From NCBI GenBank assembly GCA_025056565.1, contig JANWWA010000005.1:130460-194459 (forward strand): 64,000 bases of DNA. The letters run 5' to 3'. Every line of letters starts with the position of its first letter. The first letter of the stretch is position 1. The notes beneath the pieces are model-generated. The model did not search any database, was not told the DNA's origin, and worked only from the letters and a program-made list of their open reading frames with translations. Shown piece after piece: positions 17,422 to 27,211 of the stretch. Both the position numbers and the translations under genes were made by a program. Source of the stretch: Chloroherpetonaceae bacterium. GTDB taxonomy: Bacteria > Bacteroidota > Chlorobiia > Chlorobiales > Thermochlorobacteraceae.

Positions 17422-20082
17422 CTAATTCAATTGTGCAGCAATTAAATCTTTGAACTTTGCCATGGCGTCGGGCAGTTTGGCTGGGTTTTTACCGCCAGCT
17501 GTAGCAAGCTGCGGTCGTCCGCCACCGCCGCCTTCCACGATTTTGGCTACATCTCCAATGAGCTTGCCAGCGTGCAACTTCTTTTGCTGCACAAGGTCAT
17601 CGGAGACCACTGCAACCAGCGAGACTTTGCCGTCAATCACTGTGCCTAAGAGGGCTGCGCCTCGCTTCAATTTCTGACGCGCCATTTCCGCAATGCCTTG
17701 CAATTCATCAACACTTTGCACCCAATCAATCTGGCGGGTAACGACATCGACGTCGGAGATTTGTTCAGACGCCTCGAGAATGTCATTGAGCTTAAACTGT
17801 GCTGTCTCCAAACGCAATTTTTCAATCTGCTTCTCAAGGGTGCGTTTTTCTTCTAAGAGCTTGCGCACGCGCTCAATCGCTTCGCTCTCAGAGGGTGCAT
17901 TAAGCAGTTGCTTCAAGGTGTGGAGTTGAGCAAACTCGGTGCGAAACAGTTCCTCAGCTGCTTTGCCTGTTACGGCTTCAATGCGGCGCACACCAGAAGC
18001 AATAGACGACTCACTAACGATTTTGAAAATCCCAATTTGACCAATGTTGTCCAGATGTGTGCCGCCGCAAAATTCAATAGAAAAGTCAGGGATTTCAAGC
18101 ACACGCACGCGCTCACCGTACTTGTCACCGAAAAACGCCAGAGCGCCCATTCGCTTGGCTTCGTCAAATGGAATGTCTACGTGCTTAATTGTGGCTTTGG
18201 CTGTGCGGATTTGTTCATTGACCAAGCGTTCAATCGCAGCCAGTTGTTCATCGCTTACTTTTTCAAAGTGGCTAAAGTCAAAACGAAGGCGCTCAGGCGT
18301 AACCAGCGAGCCTTTTTGCTGCACATGTTCGCCTAAAACCTTGCGCAGCGCAGCATGCAGAAGGTGAGTGGCAGTGTGATTAACCATGGTCGCAAAGCGC
18401 CGCTCAGCATCAACCTCTGCACTTAGCTCTTCAGGCAAGTTTGTCAGGTCGAACTCACTGGGAAGAATGGTCTGGCCCGTGAGCTTGTCTCGAATCTCGC
18501 CGATGATATGCACAATTTTTTCACCCTCTTTTTGCGTATCGCGCACGGTGAAGCAGTATTGCGGCGAATCCAAGATGCCTTGGTCGCCAACCTGCCCACC
18601 TGCTTCAGCATAAAAAGGCGTCTGGTCTAAAACAAGGTGTAGTGCATCATGGGTTTTGCGAGCCAGTCGAACTTTTGAGATGGTTCGGAGCGTCGTATAG
18701 CCCTTAAAGAGCGAATCTTCGCCAGCTGACAGCTCTACCCATACTAAGCTACCTGCTTCAGCAGACTGAACTTTCTTTTTGCGGTCTTGACGGGCACGCT
18801 CTTTTTGTGCCTGCATAGCCATCTCAAAGCCTGCTTCATCAACGCGAAGACCAATTTCTGCAGCCATCAAGCGTGTAAGGTCAAGTGGGAAGCCGTAGGT
18901 ATCGTAGAGCTTGAAAGCATCTTCACCTGAGATAACTTTCGTGCCTTCTGCTTTTTTAGCCATCTCGCTAAAGATTTCCATTCCTCGGTCAAGCGTAGCA
19001 AGAAAGCCTTCTTCTTCGGCGCGCAAAATTTGCTGAATAGCTGCTTGACGCTCTGCCAGCTCTGGAAAGACATCTCCCATTGTATGCACCAGCGTGGGCA
19101 CAAGCTTATGAAGAACTGGCTCAGTTTGACCAAGTTTTCTGGCATAGCGCACTGCGCGGCGCAAAATACGGCGCAGCACATAGCCACGTCCTTCGTTGGA
19201 AGGCGTTGCCCCGTCGGCAATTGCGAAGGAGAGAGTGCGAATGTGGTCAGCGAGCACGCGCATGGCAATGTCGGTCTCACTATCCAGCTTCGCCGTGTAA
19301 GTGTAGCCAGTCAGGTCTGAGATTTTTTGCAAAAGCGGCGCAAAAATATCGGAGTCGTAGTTTGAAGTCTTGCCTTGAAGCACAGCCACGATGCGCTCAA
19401 AGCCCATTCCCGTGTCAATGTGCTTAGCAGGTAGGGGCTCGAGTTCGCCTTGACTGGTGCGGTTAAACTGAATGAACACCAAGTTCCAAATTTCAATAAC
19501 CTGCGGTGAGCCAGCATTAACCAGTTTGCCGCCACTCTTATCGGGCGTCAGGTCAATATGAATTTCGGAGCAAGGACCGCACGGACCCGTTTCGCCCATT
19601 TCCCAGAAATTATCCTTCTTGCCGTGCCGCTGAATGTGTGAAGGGTCAATGTCTGTAACATGTCGCCACAGCTCAAAGGCTTCATCGTCGTCGTGAAAGA
19701 CGGTGGCGTAGAGGCGGTCTTTTGGCAATCCCCAAACTTTGGTGAGCAATTCCCACGCCCACTCAATAGCCTCTTTTTTGTAGTAATCGCCAAACGACCA
19801 ATTGCCAAGCATCTCGAAGAAAGTGTGGTGGTAAGTGTCTTTGCCCACATCTTCTAAGTCGTTATGCTTGCCAGAGGCACGAATGCACTTTTGTGTATTG
19901 GCTGCACGCTTATAGGGACGCGTGCCAGTGCCCAAAAAGACGTCTTTAAACTGGTTCATTCCTGCATTGGTAAAAAGTAGCGTTGGATCATCGGCAGGAA
20001 TGACAGGTGCAGAGCGCACGATTTCGTGCTGCTTAGATTTGAAAAAATCCAGAAACGATTGCCTTATTTCTCGTGATGTCAT
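17422..20082 (-). CDS. alaS: Alanine-tRNA ligase
   Basis: This 886-residue enzyme charges tRNA-Ala. ATG 20082 gives the standard start ([17 protein letters not shown]); a further-upstream in-frame start at 20118 adds unlike residues. The class II catalytic core contains [15 protein letters not shown] (motif 1 region), [16 protein letters not shown] and the glycine-rich motif near [16 protein letters not shown]. The editing domain has the zinc/editing signatures [13 protein letters not shown] and CGGTH. The C-Ala domain ends with [16 protein letters not shown]. All hallmark residues are present and the length is normal. It is separated from recO by a 194-bp divergent region. Confidence 0.98.
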   Translation of the reverse strand: MTSREIRQSFLDFFKSKQHEIVRSAPVIPADDPTLLFTNAGMNQFKDVFLGTGTRPYKRAANTQKCIRASGKHNDLEDVGKDTYHHTFFEMLGNWSFGDYYKKEAIEWAWELLTKVWGLPKDRLYATVFHDDDEAFELWRHVTDIDPSHIQRHGKKDNFWEMGETGPCGPCSEIHIDLTPDKSGGKLVNAGSPQVIEIWNLVFIQFNRTSQGELEPLPAKHIDTGMGFERIVAVLQGKTSNYDSDIFAPLLQKISDLTGYTYTAKLDSETDIAMRVLADHIRTLSFAIADGATPSNEGRGYVLRRILRRAVRYARKLGQTEPVLHKLVPTLVHTMGDVFPELAERQAAIQQILRAEEEGFLATLDRGMEIFSEMAKKAEGTKVISGEDAFKLYDTYGFPLDLTRLMAAEIGLRVDEAGFEMAMQAQKERARQDRKKKVQSAEAGSLVWVELSAGEDSLFKGYTTLRTISKVRLARKTHDALHLVLDQTPFYAEAGGQVGDQGILDSPQYCFTVRDTQKEGEKIVHIIGEIRDKLTGQTILPSEFDLTNLPEELSAEVDAERRFATMVNHTATHLLHAALRKVLGEHVQQKGSLVTPERLRFDFSHFEKVSDEQLAAIERLVNEQIRTAKATIKHVDIPFDEAKRMGALAFFGDKYGERVRVLEIPDFSIEFCGGTHLDNIGQIGIFKIVSESSIASGVRRIEAVTGKAAEELFRTEFAQLHTLKQLLNAPSESEAIERVRKLLEEKRTLEKQIEKLRLETAQFKLNDILEASEQISDVDVVTRQIDWVQSVDELQGIAEMARQKLKRGAALLGTVIDGKVSLVAVVSDDLVQQKKLHAGKLIGDVAKIVEGGGGGRPQLATAGGKNPAKLPDAMAKFKDLIAAQLN

Positions 20083-20276
20083 ACTATTTGCAAGTTGAAA
20101 GTGTGAATATACGGACAAACCGCTATTTCGTTAGCAGCCGAATTGAAAGGTGTCCTAAGTGATGCTAACAAGTTTTCAGCTACCAAGAAGGGTAGAGTAG
20201 AAAGCAGGTGTTTGGCGGTGTAGCAATCCACAAACCTGCTGCGTAACTTGCGTGTGGAGCAAAACACGGAGGTCAG

Positions 20277-21065
20277 ATGTCCATCATCAAAAAATGCGAA
20301 GCGATTGTGCTACGCTCGACGAACTATCAAGACACGTCTAAGATTCTCACGCTCTACACAAAAGAATTTGGCAAACTCTCGGCGATTGCAAAGGGCTGCC
20401 GCAGTCCGCAGAGCAAGTATGCATCTGCTTTCGAGCTTGGCTCACATATTTCGCTAGTGCTCTACAAGAAATCCACCCGAGAGGTGCAAAATATCTCTGA
20501 TGCAAGTGTAAAGACCCCATTTCTGCGCATTCCCTCTTCGCTGGAGCGAGTGGGCGTGATGATGGAGATTTTAGAGCTGGTGCGACTCACCACTGAAGAA
20601 GAAGATGCACAGCCCAAAATTTTTAACCTGCTCTTGGAAAGCTTGCGGGCAGTGGATTCGCTGCAGAAAAATGTGCGCACTGTGCTTTTCTACTTTCAGG
20701 CGCACCTTATTGCACTCTTAGGCTTTCAACCACGCTTTGGTGTATGCGTGATTTCATCGAAAAATCTCTTCTCAGCACTCCAAAGTGCTTCAGATAAGCA
20801 GCTATGGCTTTTGCCGGAATACGGAGGTGTGGCGCTACGCGTAGAAGCCGAGCGTTTGGGACTAAGTGGCAAACCCATTTCAGTGCAAGCTCTGCGCTGG
20901 ATTCAACGGCTCTTGGAATCACAACTGCGAGAGGTAGAAAATTTGCATCTTCAGCCTGCGCTGTACAGTGAGGTCTCTGATGTCTTTGATGCTTATTTTC
21001 GCTACCACATTGAAGATTTGCCACCGCTGCGCAGTCGGGAAGTTTTTAATGCTTTAATGCGTTAG
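20277..21065 (+). CDS. recO: DNA repair protein RecO
   Basis: This 262-residue protein has the RecO N-terminal OB fold (AIVLRSTNYQDTSKILTLYTKEFGKLSAIAKG) and a helical C-terminal domain. It helps load RecA on SSB-coated DNA in the RecFOR pathway and anneals strands. The zinc-binding CxxC pairs common in bacterial RecO are absent: the region reads LGFQPRFGVCVISSKNLF...PEYGGVAL, with one cysteine left. A clear ribosome site (GGAGGTCAG) precedes ATG 20277. It is read divergently from alaS. HtrA follows 93 bp downstream on the same strand. Confidence 0.93.
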   Translation: MSIIKKCEAIVLRSTNYQDTSKILTLYTKEFGKLSAIAKGCRSPQSKYASAFELGSHISLVLYKKSTREVQNISDASVKTPFLRIPSSLERVGVMMEILELVRLTTEEEDAQPKIFNLLLESLRAVDSLQKNVRTVLFYFQAHLIALLGFQPRFGVCVISSKNLFSALQSASDKQLWLLPEYGGVALRVEAERLGLSGKPISVQALRWIQRLLESQLREVENLHLQPALYSEVSDVFDAYFRYHIEDLPPLRSREVFNALMR

Positions 21066-21158
21066 TAAATTAAACTTTCGGAAAATCACATTCGTAGAGA
21101 AAAGCGCTCTTTAGAAATCAACTAACCACTCTAACATCACAAGCTGCAGGAGAGGTCT

Positions 21159-22676
21159 ATGAATCGGAACACACTCTTGACCGCTATCGGACTCATTTTT
21201 ATTGGTATTGTGATTGGGGTGCTGGGCATTACAGGCTTGCAGATGACCGACAATATCGCAGCACAGCAGCAGAGCAAAAGCCTTGCGCTAGGTAACCCGA
21301 CCTACACGCCGAGAGAATCTATGCAAGCGATGCGCGCGGTCAATCAAGCCTTTATTGATGTGGCAAGCGTTGCAAAGCCGGCCGTGGTCAGCATTTATGT
21401 GGAAGCGATTGCCAAGTCAGATGAAAAATCCGAAGAGGGTGGCGAGACAATGCCAGACGATATGTTTCACTTCTTCTTTCGCCAGCAACCGCGCGGACTG
21501 TTCCCGATGCGTGGTTCAGGCTCGGGTGTGATTATCTCCTCCGACGGCTATATCCTCACCAATCACCACGTGGTGAATGCAGCCTCTAATTCGGGCACGA
21601 TTCGCGTCGTGTTAGATGATAAGCGTGAGTTTCGTGCGAAGTTTGTAGGCAGCGACCCCCTTACCGACATTGCTCTCGTAAAAATTGATGCAAAGGATTT
21701 ACCCGTTATGCCATTTGGCGATTCTGACGAGGTAAAAATCGGTGAATGGGTGATTGCAATTGGTAATCCTTTCCAGCTATCCTCGACGGTTACAGCAGGC
21801 ATTGTAAGCGCAATCGGACGTGGCAACCTGCGCGTAATTGAAGGTAGCTACAGCGTAGAGAGCTTCATTCAAACCGATGCGGCAATCAATCCCGGCAATT
21901 CAGGTGGAGCACTGGTCAACATTGAGGGCAAGCTGATTGGTATCAATACCGCGATTGCAACGCGCAATGGTGGCTACCAAGGCTATGGGTTTGCTGTGCC
22001 AATTAACCTTGCGCGGGCTGTTGCTGAAGACCTTATCAAGTATGGCAAAGTCCTGCGCGGCTACATTGGCGTGCAAATTCAAAGCATTGATGCGACCACG
22101 GCTAAAGCTCTGAAGTTGCCAAAGCCAGAAGGGGCATGGGTGCAGTCGCTTGTGCCAGACGGAGCAGCAAAGTCAGCGGGTATTCAGGAAGGTGATGTCA
22201 TCATTGCGATTGATGGCAAACCAGTGCGTGAGACCAACGACTTGCAAGCATATGTGGCACGTAAGCACCCCGGCGACCGTGTCGTCGTCAAAGTCTGGCG
22301 CGATGGCAAGGAGATTGACATTCCAGTCGTGCTCAAAGCGCGTGATGAAAAATCGGAGTTAGCCGCACGCAACCCTGAACCAGAGCCTGCAAAGCAGCTT
22401 GGACTGGAAGTCAAAGACCTCACAGACGCTGACAAAAAGCGCTATGAAGTTGACTACGGCGTGCGTGTCTCGTCTGTGGATTTGTTTGGACAAGCACATG
22501 AGCGCGGCATTCAAAAAGATGATGTGATTTTGGAGGTCAATCGACGGAAAATCAATTCAGCAAAGGAATTCAAAGAAGCGCTGGCTAACGTCAAAGAAGG
22601 TGAGGCGGTTTTATTGCGCATTCGCCGCCGCGATAAATCCACGGCTTTTGTCGCAGTAGAGATGGGTAAAAAGTAA
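21159..22676 (+). CDS. degQ: HtrA/DegQ-type periplasmic serine protease with two PDZ domains
   Basis: A 505-residue Do-family protease. Residues 7-29 form a single membrane anchor or uncleaved signal (LTAIGLIFIGIVIGVLGITG). The trypsin-like domain holds His137 (YILTNHHVVN), Asp170 (DPLTDIALVKID) and Ser248 (NPGNSGGALVN). Two PDZ domains follow, starting near residues 300 (GYIGVQIQSID) and 405 (LGLEVKDLTDAD), giving the DegP/DegQ rather than the DegS layout. It acts in the cell envelope to degrade or refold damaged proteins. A GGAGAGG ribosome site lies before ATG 21159. It ends at a strong hairpin at 22694-22733. A second, single-PDZ HtrA lies at 37930-39144. Confidence 0.96.
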   Translation: MNRNTLLTAIGLIFIGIVIGVLGITGLQMTDNIAAQQQSKSLALGNPTYTPRESMQAMRAVNQAFIDVASVAKPAVVSIYVEAIAKSDEKSEEGGETMPDDMFHFFFRQQPRGLFPMRGSGSGVIISSDGYILTNHHVVNAASNSGTIRVVLDDKREFRAKFVGSDPLTDIALVKIDAKDLPVMPFGDSDEVKIGEWVIAIGNPFQLSSTVTAGIVSAIGRGNLRVIEGSYSVESFIQTDAAINPGNSGGALVNIEGKLIGINTAIATRNGGYQGYGFAVPINLARAVAEDLIKYGKVLRGYIGVQIQSIDATTAKALKLPKPEGAWVQSLVPDGAAKSAGIQEGDVIIAIDGKPVRETNDLQAYVARKHPGDRVVVKVWRDGKEIDIPVVLKARDEKSELAARNPEPEPAKQLGLEVKDLTDADKKRYEVDYGVRVSSVDLFGQAHERGIQKDDVILEVNRRKINSAKEFKEALANVKEGEAVLLRIRRRDKSTAFVAVEMGKK

Positions 22677-22693
22677 GCCTGCCCCCTGCATCT

Positions 22694-22733
22694 TCTCAAG
22701 AAGAGCATACCAGCACGGTGTGCTCTTCTGAGA
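22694..22733 (+). terminator. Strong hairpin after degQ
   Basis: An imperfect 17-18-bp stem (22694-22711 with 22717-22733, one bulge and one mismatch) with a 5-nt loop lies 17 bp after the degQ stop. There is no long U-tract, but the stem is very stable and the position is right for a terminator. Confidence 0.65.
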
Positions 22734-22778
22734 AATGAAAAGAACTGTGTCAAAAAAACCAACGCTTCTCATCTTTGA

Positions 22779-24290
22779 ATGTCGCTCTCCGCTGATGTAA
22801 TTATTGTTGGAGCAGGTATTGGTGGGCTGACCGTTGCAGCGCTCCTGCAACACGCTGGGCTTCAAACACTCACATTTGAGCAACACACCACTGCAGGGGG
22901 CAGTGCCTCGCTCTTTCGCAAAAAGGGCTATACCTTCGATGCAGGGGCGTCAATGTTCTATGGCTTCGGTTCAAATGAGGAAAGTGGCACGCTGAATTTG
23001 CACACGCGCATTTTTAATCGCTTAGGCATTTCGCTCAAGACCATTCCCGACCCCGTTCAAATTCACTACCACTTGCCTAATGGTTTTGAAGTAGCGACGC
23101 ACTACGACCGTGAACGATTCCTATCTGAGCTAATTGCGCGTTTTCCACACGAAGCCAAAGGCATTCGCGCCTTTTACGATGAGCTGGAGAAAGTCTTTCA
23201 GATCATTAGCACCTTTCCAGCAGGTTCACTGGAAGACCCTTTGCACCTTTTGCGCCTTGCGGCGAGGTATCCCAGAAAAGTGTTGCGGTTGGCATACTAT
23301 ACGACGCAATCCATGGGGAGTGTGGCACGGCGCTATCTGAGAAATGAAGAGCTGCTGCGCTTCATTGACATTGAATGTGAGTCGTGGGCACTGCAAGATG
23401 CCAGTGCAACACCTTTTGTCAATGCAGGCATTTGCCTTGCTGACCGTCATCATGGCGGGATTCGCTACCCTGTAGGTAGCTCCGGTGCAATTGCCAAAGC
23501 ACTGGTCGAGGGAATTCGTAAGTTTGGCGGCGAAGTGCGCTTCGCTACGCCCGTAGAGGAAATTCTGCTGAAAGAGGGTAGGGCAATTGGCGTGCGACTT
23601 CAAAATGGTGAGATACATTATGCAGCAGCCGTGGTCAGTAACGCTACAATTTGGGACACCTTCGGAAACTTGGTTAAAGACCCACGCTACCGTGTTGATG
23701 AATCCAAGTTTGAAATTTCCCCCAGTTGGTTTCAACTGCACTTGGGCGTTGATGCACGCATTTTCCCAGAGGGCTTCCACGTGCATCACATCATCGTAGA
23801 GGATTGGCAGAAATATCGCGAGCTGGGCGGCACGATTCGGCTCTCAGCGCCGTCGCTGCTGGACAAAACTTGCGCTCCTGAAGGCAAGCACGTGCTGCAT
23901 GCGTTTGTAACCAGCCAAGCTAATAGTTGGCGGAAACGATATCCGAAAGATGAGCAGTATGAAGCCGAGAAAGCACGACAAGCCGAACAGTTGATTCGGC
24001 GCATTGAGCGCATTTTGCCTGGTCTTTCAAGCGCAATTGAGCTGCAGTATGTGGCAACGCCGCTGACACACAAGCGCTACTTGCGTCGGCATTTGGGGTC
24101 ATATGGTCCTCTGCTCAAAAAAGGGCAAATCGTTCTGCAACGCCCGCAAAATTCAACGCCAGTGAAAAATCTCTATGCGGTCGGTGATAGCTGCTTTCCC
24201 GGACAAGGAGTAATTGCAGTAACCTATTCAGGTGTGGCGTGCGCACACCTGATATGCAAAAAATTCGGTAAAAAGTTTGAGTATCTTTAG
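22779..24290 (+). CDS. crtH: Carotenoid isomerase / CrtI-type FAD-dependent oxidoreductase (CRTISO-like)
   Basis: A 503-residue flavoprotein with an N-terminal FAD-binding motif (DVIIVGAGIGGLTVAALLQHAG, GGSASLFRKKGYTFDAGASMFYGFG). The C-terminal phytoene-desaturase-family signature is LYAVGDSCFPGQGVIAVTYSGVACAHLI. The length, the FDAGASMF(Y)GFG segment and the C-terminus fit the CRTISO/CrtH group, which turns poly-cis lycopene precursors to all-trans in cyanobacteria, plants and green sulfur bacteria. It probably acts at the membrane in carotenoid synthesis. CrtI-like desaturases are the main alternative. The start follows closely after a near-consensus CATCTTTG box. The next gene overlaps its end by 14 nt if the TTG start is used. 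Confidence 0.85.
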   Translation: MSLSADVIIVGAGIGGLTVAALLQHAGLQTLTFEQHTTAGGSASLFRKKGYTFDAGASMFYGFGSNEESGTLNLHTRIFNRLGISLKTIPDPVQIHYHLPNGFEVATHYDRERFLSELIARFPHEAKGIRAFYDELEKVFQIISTFPAGSLEDPLHLLRLAARYPRKVLRLAYYTTQSMGSVARRYLRNEELLRFIDIECESWALQDASATPFVNAGICLADRHHGGIRYPVGSSGAIAKALVEGIRKFGGEVRFATPVEEILLKEGRAIGVRLQNGEIHYAAAVVSNATIWDTFGNLVKDPRYRVDESKFEISPSWFQLHLGVDARIFPEGFHVHHIIVEDWQKYRELGGTIRLSAPSLLDKTCAPEGKHVLHAFVTSQANSWRKRYPKDEQYEAEKARQAEQLIRRIERILPGLSSAIELQYVATPLTHKRYLRRHLGSYGPLLKKGQIVLQRPQNSTPVKNLYAVGDSCFPGQGVIAVTYSGVACAHLICKKFGKKFEYL

Positions 24291-25212
24291 AAGAGCGCTC
24301 TTGACCCATTCAAAATTGGCTGCCAGACGCAACAAGCTGCCTCGTTACATCACTTCAGTGCTGCGCATCGTCGCATCGGTCATATTGGCTGCATTGCTGG
24401 TCTCACTCGCCCAAGCCCAACCGTATTCACTGGTCAATACCCCTGTGCGGCAAGTAACACTGGAAACCAGCTACGGTTTTGCAACCAGTAGCTTGCCAGA
24501 ATTTGAGCGCCCGATTGCCACCACATTGCACATAGAAGCAATGGTTGGCGTCAAGCGCTACCTTTTTTCGCCGCATAGCGACATGCTGGTCGATTACGCA
24601 CACCCGCACTTTTTTCTCAGCTACTACATTGTGCTGCCCACCTCACCTGAGTCAGGCGTAGGCAGTGGCGTGGCAACGCTCAATCTCTTTCGAGGTGGGT
24701 TTGGCATTCGTGATGGCATTGGCTATCGCTTAGAACAAATTGCCGTTACGCCAAGCATTAGTAGCGCGATGCTCCTTGCACAGCCGCGTTTTTCACGATT
24801 GCCAGCAGACCCTGATAGCGCAGCCGCAGCAAACCGGTTTAGTAGCAATTGGCTCTTCGGCACAGCAACAGCAGCAGGAATTGATTTGCAAGTGGGAACA
24901 TTCTTTGCGCTAAACTGCTACTACGACTGGACACTTGTTTTCCCGCGTTTTGTGCCGCTGCAATTCTTAGGCAGCCACCTTTTGCAATGGGGCTTGCAAA
25001 TTGGCGCAGGCTACTTCATCGATGCGGTGTTTGGCAAGTTCCCAGCGCTCTTGCCAGTGGCGCATTTTCTGATCAAAAATGCAATTAACTATGTGCTCTA
25101 CGCATTGCGCACAAGAGCCATGCATTTCCCATTCCACAGCGAGCCGCCACTGAGCGTGCAGACTTTCAAGCTCGGCATTTCTTTCTTTATCGGTCCAAAA
25201 ATTTTAGACTGA
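24277..25212 (+). CDS. Secreted or outer-membrane protein of unknown function
   Basis: Up to 311 residues. The start is uncertain: TTG at 24277 overlaps crtH by 14 nt, while GTG at 24358 would begin a tidy signal peptide (VLRIVASVILAALLVSLAQAQ). The mature part has alternating hydrophobic and aromatic segments (HFFLSYYIVLPTSP, YYDWTLVFPRFVPL) and a few longer hydrophobic stretches, as expected for a beta-barrel or periplasmic protein. I recognise no family. Its coupling to the carotenoid isomerase gene may be only positional. It converges with the ABC permease gene at 25253. Confidence 0.65.
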   Translation: MSIFRRALLTHSKLAARRNKLPRYITSVLRIVASVILAALLVSLAQAQPYSLVNTPVRQVTLETSYGFATSSLPEFERPIATTLHIEAMVGVKRYLFSPHSDMLVDYAHPHFFLSYYIVLPTSPESGVGSGVATLNLFRGGFGIRDGIGYRLEQIAVTPSISSAMLLAQPRFSRLPADPDSAAAANRFSSNWLFGTATAAGIDLQVGTFFALNCYYDWTLVFPRFVPLQFLGSHLLQWGLQIGAGYFIDAVFGKFPALLPVAHFLIKNAINYVLYALRTRAMHFPFHSEPPLSVQTFKLGISFFIGPKILD

Positions 25213-25252
25213 GCAGTTGACACCGCCAAAGCACTGCTTGGAGAAAAGCTAA

Positions 25253-26164
25253 CTACAAATCTTGCTGCTCAAACACAAGGTAAGTGAAGGTAAGCAAGGC
25301 AAGCATATAGCTGAAACCGAGCACAAACGCCGTAAAGTTGTCGTAAGCAGGTAGCAATTGCTCCATTTGCTCGAGCGCTTGACGAGCTTGCTCTGCGCGT
25401 GAGGGCATATCACGCACAATTAAATCTACCTCATCTCTCAGCTTTTGAACCTGTGCAGTCGTTTGTTCCAATCTCTGAGCATCATATCGCAGTGGGTTGA
25501 GTAGGTCGTCAAACACTCTTGTAGGCAGATACTTCACTATGGTTTTCAGCGAGTCAAAAAAGCTAAACACAACGCTGGCGATGTTTTCAATAATGATGGT
25601 GTAGAGAAGCGTAGAAGCCAGTGCAGCGCCAGCACTACGCGTAAGAAAAGAAAAAAGAAATGCAATCGTGCCATAGCCTAAAAGAACAACAAAGTATGCG
25701 GCAATCAAGTCTACATCTTGCCAGCGAATCAGTGGTTCACTTATGCCTTGTTTTGCCGAACCAATTGCACCGAACACAAGCACGCTCACGAAAAAAATCA
25801 GCACATAAAGCAGGGCAGTAAAAACAATCAGCCAGAGCTTGGAAAGAAAGAAAGCTTCTTTAGAAAGCCCATCAATCACATTTTGCCGTGCGGTGCGGTA
25901 GGTAAATTCACTGGCAGCAAGTAGTGTGATGGTAACTGGCACATAGATAGTGCTAAACCACTTGAACAGCCCAATCATACCTGACCAGCCTTCTGGTAAG
26001 CGAAGAAAGACTTCTCGGTTGTTAAAAGTGATAGCTTGCGGCACGAAGACGAGAAAACTCAGAATAAGAATCGCAAAGAGCGTGTAAATGCCAGCGGTAA
26101 TCCAAAATGCAGCGCGGCGCGTGGTCTTCAAAAATTCAATTTCTATCAGTGGCAGAACCTTCAT
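25253..26164 (-). CDS. ABC-2-type transporter permease
   Basis: The product has 303 residues from ATG 26164; a longer TTG start at 26224 would overlap egtD and is rejected. About six membrane helices are visible (FWITAGIYTLFAILILSFLVF near 20; VPVTITLLAASEF; LIVFTALLYVLIFFVSVLVFG; LIAAYFVVLLGYGTIAFLFSFL; ALASTLLYTIIIENIASVVF; and a last one near 285). Between helices 5 and 6 there is a coiled-coil insert of about 60 residues (RLEQTTAQVQKLRDEVDLI). The SEFTYRTARQNVIDGLSK segment matches ABC-2 permeases that partner with a separate ATPase. No ATPase gene is nearby. It sits 44 bp after egtD and may be in the same transcript. Confidence 0.85.
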   Translation of the reverse strand: MKVLPLIEIEFLKTTRRAAFWITAGIYTLFAILILSFLVFVPQAITFNNREVFLRLPEGWSGMIGLFKWFSTIYVPVTITLLAASEFTYRTARQNVIDGLSKEAFFLSKLWLIVFTALLYVLIFFVSVLVFGAIGSAKQGISEPLIRWQDVDLIAAYFVVLLGYGTIAFLFSFLTRSAGAALASTLLYTIIIENIASVVFSFFDSLKTIVKYLPTRVFDDLLNPLRYDAQRLEQTTAQVQKLRDEVDLIVRDMPSRAEQARQALEQMEQLLPAYDNFTAFVLGFSYMLALLTFTYLVFEQQDL

Positions 26165-26208
26165 AGAAGTAGCGTTAAGTTTGCTGAATCTTCGGCTAAC
26201 TTCAAAGC

Positions 26209-27201
26209 TCAGCTTGCTTGCCAAAGCGAATCGACAAACTGGCGCTTGTGGTCATAGAAATTTTCCACAATGTGAAAGCCTGACTTTTCTGCCAGCGCTT
26301 GAATATCCGATTCAGAGTATTTGAATGAGTATTCGGTATGAATTGGCTCGAAGGCACTGAAATAAATCATCGTCTTTGCAGCCTCAATCCAGATGCGCTG
26401 CGCTTCTTTGCTGATAAGGTAGCTTTCCATTGCGCCAAGCACAGGGTTATAGGTTGCATAGTGCTGGAACTTTGAAAGGTCGAACGTGGCGCCCAATTCA
26501 CGATTAATGCGGCGTAACAGGTTTAAGTTAAAGTCACGTGTAACGCCTGCTGAGTCGCTATAGGCGTGCAAGAGAGTTTGAATATCTTTCTTCAGGTCAA
26601 AGCCAATCAAGGCAAAATCGCCATAACGCAGCGCTTTTCTGAGGCAAGAGAGAAAGGCGAGACTTTCGGCTTGGGTAAAGTTGCCGATGTTTGAGCCTAA
26701 AAAGAGCGCCATCACAACTCGGTGAGGCTCTCTTTCTAAGCGTGCAAGTCCGTGAAAGTAGTCGTCTATGATGCTGCGCACGGTGAGGCTAGGAAAACGA
26801 CGCATGAACATTTGTGAGAGCGTTTGAATAGCGTGGGCTGAAATATCAATCGGTGCATAAACCAAGTCCAGATGCCGATGCAGTAGACACTCGAGGAGCA
26901 ATTTGGTTTTAGTGCCATCACCAGCCCCTAACTCCACGAGAAGAAGCGAGCGATGACCGATATGCGTGGCAATTCGTTCACGGTGTGTTTCCAAAATTTC
27001 AATCTCAGCACGCGTAAGGTAATACTCAGGCAGCGCCATAATTTTTTGAAAAATCTGGCTGCCTTCATCATCATAGAAGTATTTACTGGGTAAGCGCTTG
27101 GGCGTAGCTTGAAGTCCTGCGATGACATCGCGAAGGAAGTCAGCTTGTGCTGAGGCATCATAGTGAATAGATTGTGCAGTCTGTGCGTATGGTGATTGCA
27201 T
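26209..27201 (-). CDS. egtD: L-histidine N(alpha)-methyltransferase EgtD
   Basis: This 330-residue enzyme trimethylates L-histidine to hercynine with S-adenosylmethionine, the first step of ergothioneine synthesis. Family marks are KYFYDDEGSQIFQKIMALPEYYLTRAE near residue 38, the SAM-binding LVELGAGDGTKTKLLL near 87, YAPIDISAHAI, and LFLGSNIGNFT. The C-terminal half contains the histidine-recognition stretch ending in IHTEYSFKYS. The length is normal. It lies 10 bp after egtB on the same strand, a common pair. Confidence 0.96.
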   Translation of the reverse strand: MQSPYAQTAQSIHYDASAQADFLRDVIAGLQATPKRLPSKYFYDDEGSQIFQKIMALPEYYLTRAEIEILETHRERIATHIGHRSLLLVELGAGDGTKTKLLLECLLHRHLDLVYAPIDISAHAIQTLSQMFMRRFPSLTVRSIIDDYFHGLARLEREPHRVVMALFLGSNIGNFTQAESLAFLSCLRKALRYGDFALIGFDLKKDIQTLLHAYSDSAGVTRDFNLNLLRRINRELGATFDLSKFQHYATYNPVLGAMESYLISKEAQRIWIEAAKTMIYFSAFEPIHTEYSFKYSESDIQALAEKSGFHIVENFYDHKRQFVDSLWQAS

Positions 27202-27211
27202 AGTTAAGATT

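Noticed and set aside
23226..23789. A 187-codon minus-strand frame inside the carotenoid isomerase gene
   Set aside because: Antisense to conserved motifs of the oxidoreductase; no ribosome site or homology visible.
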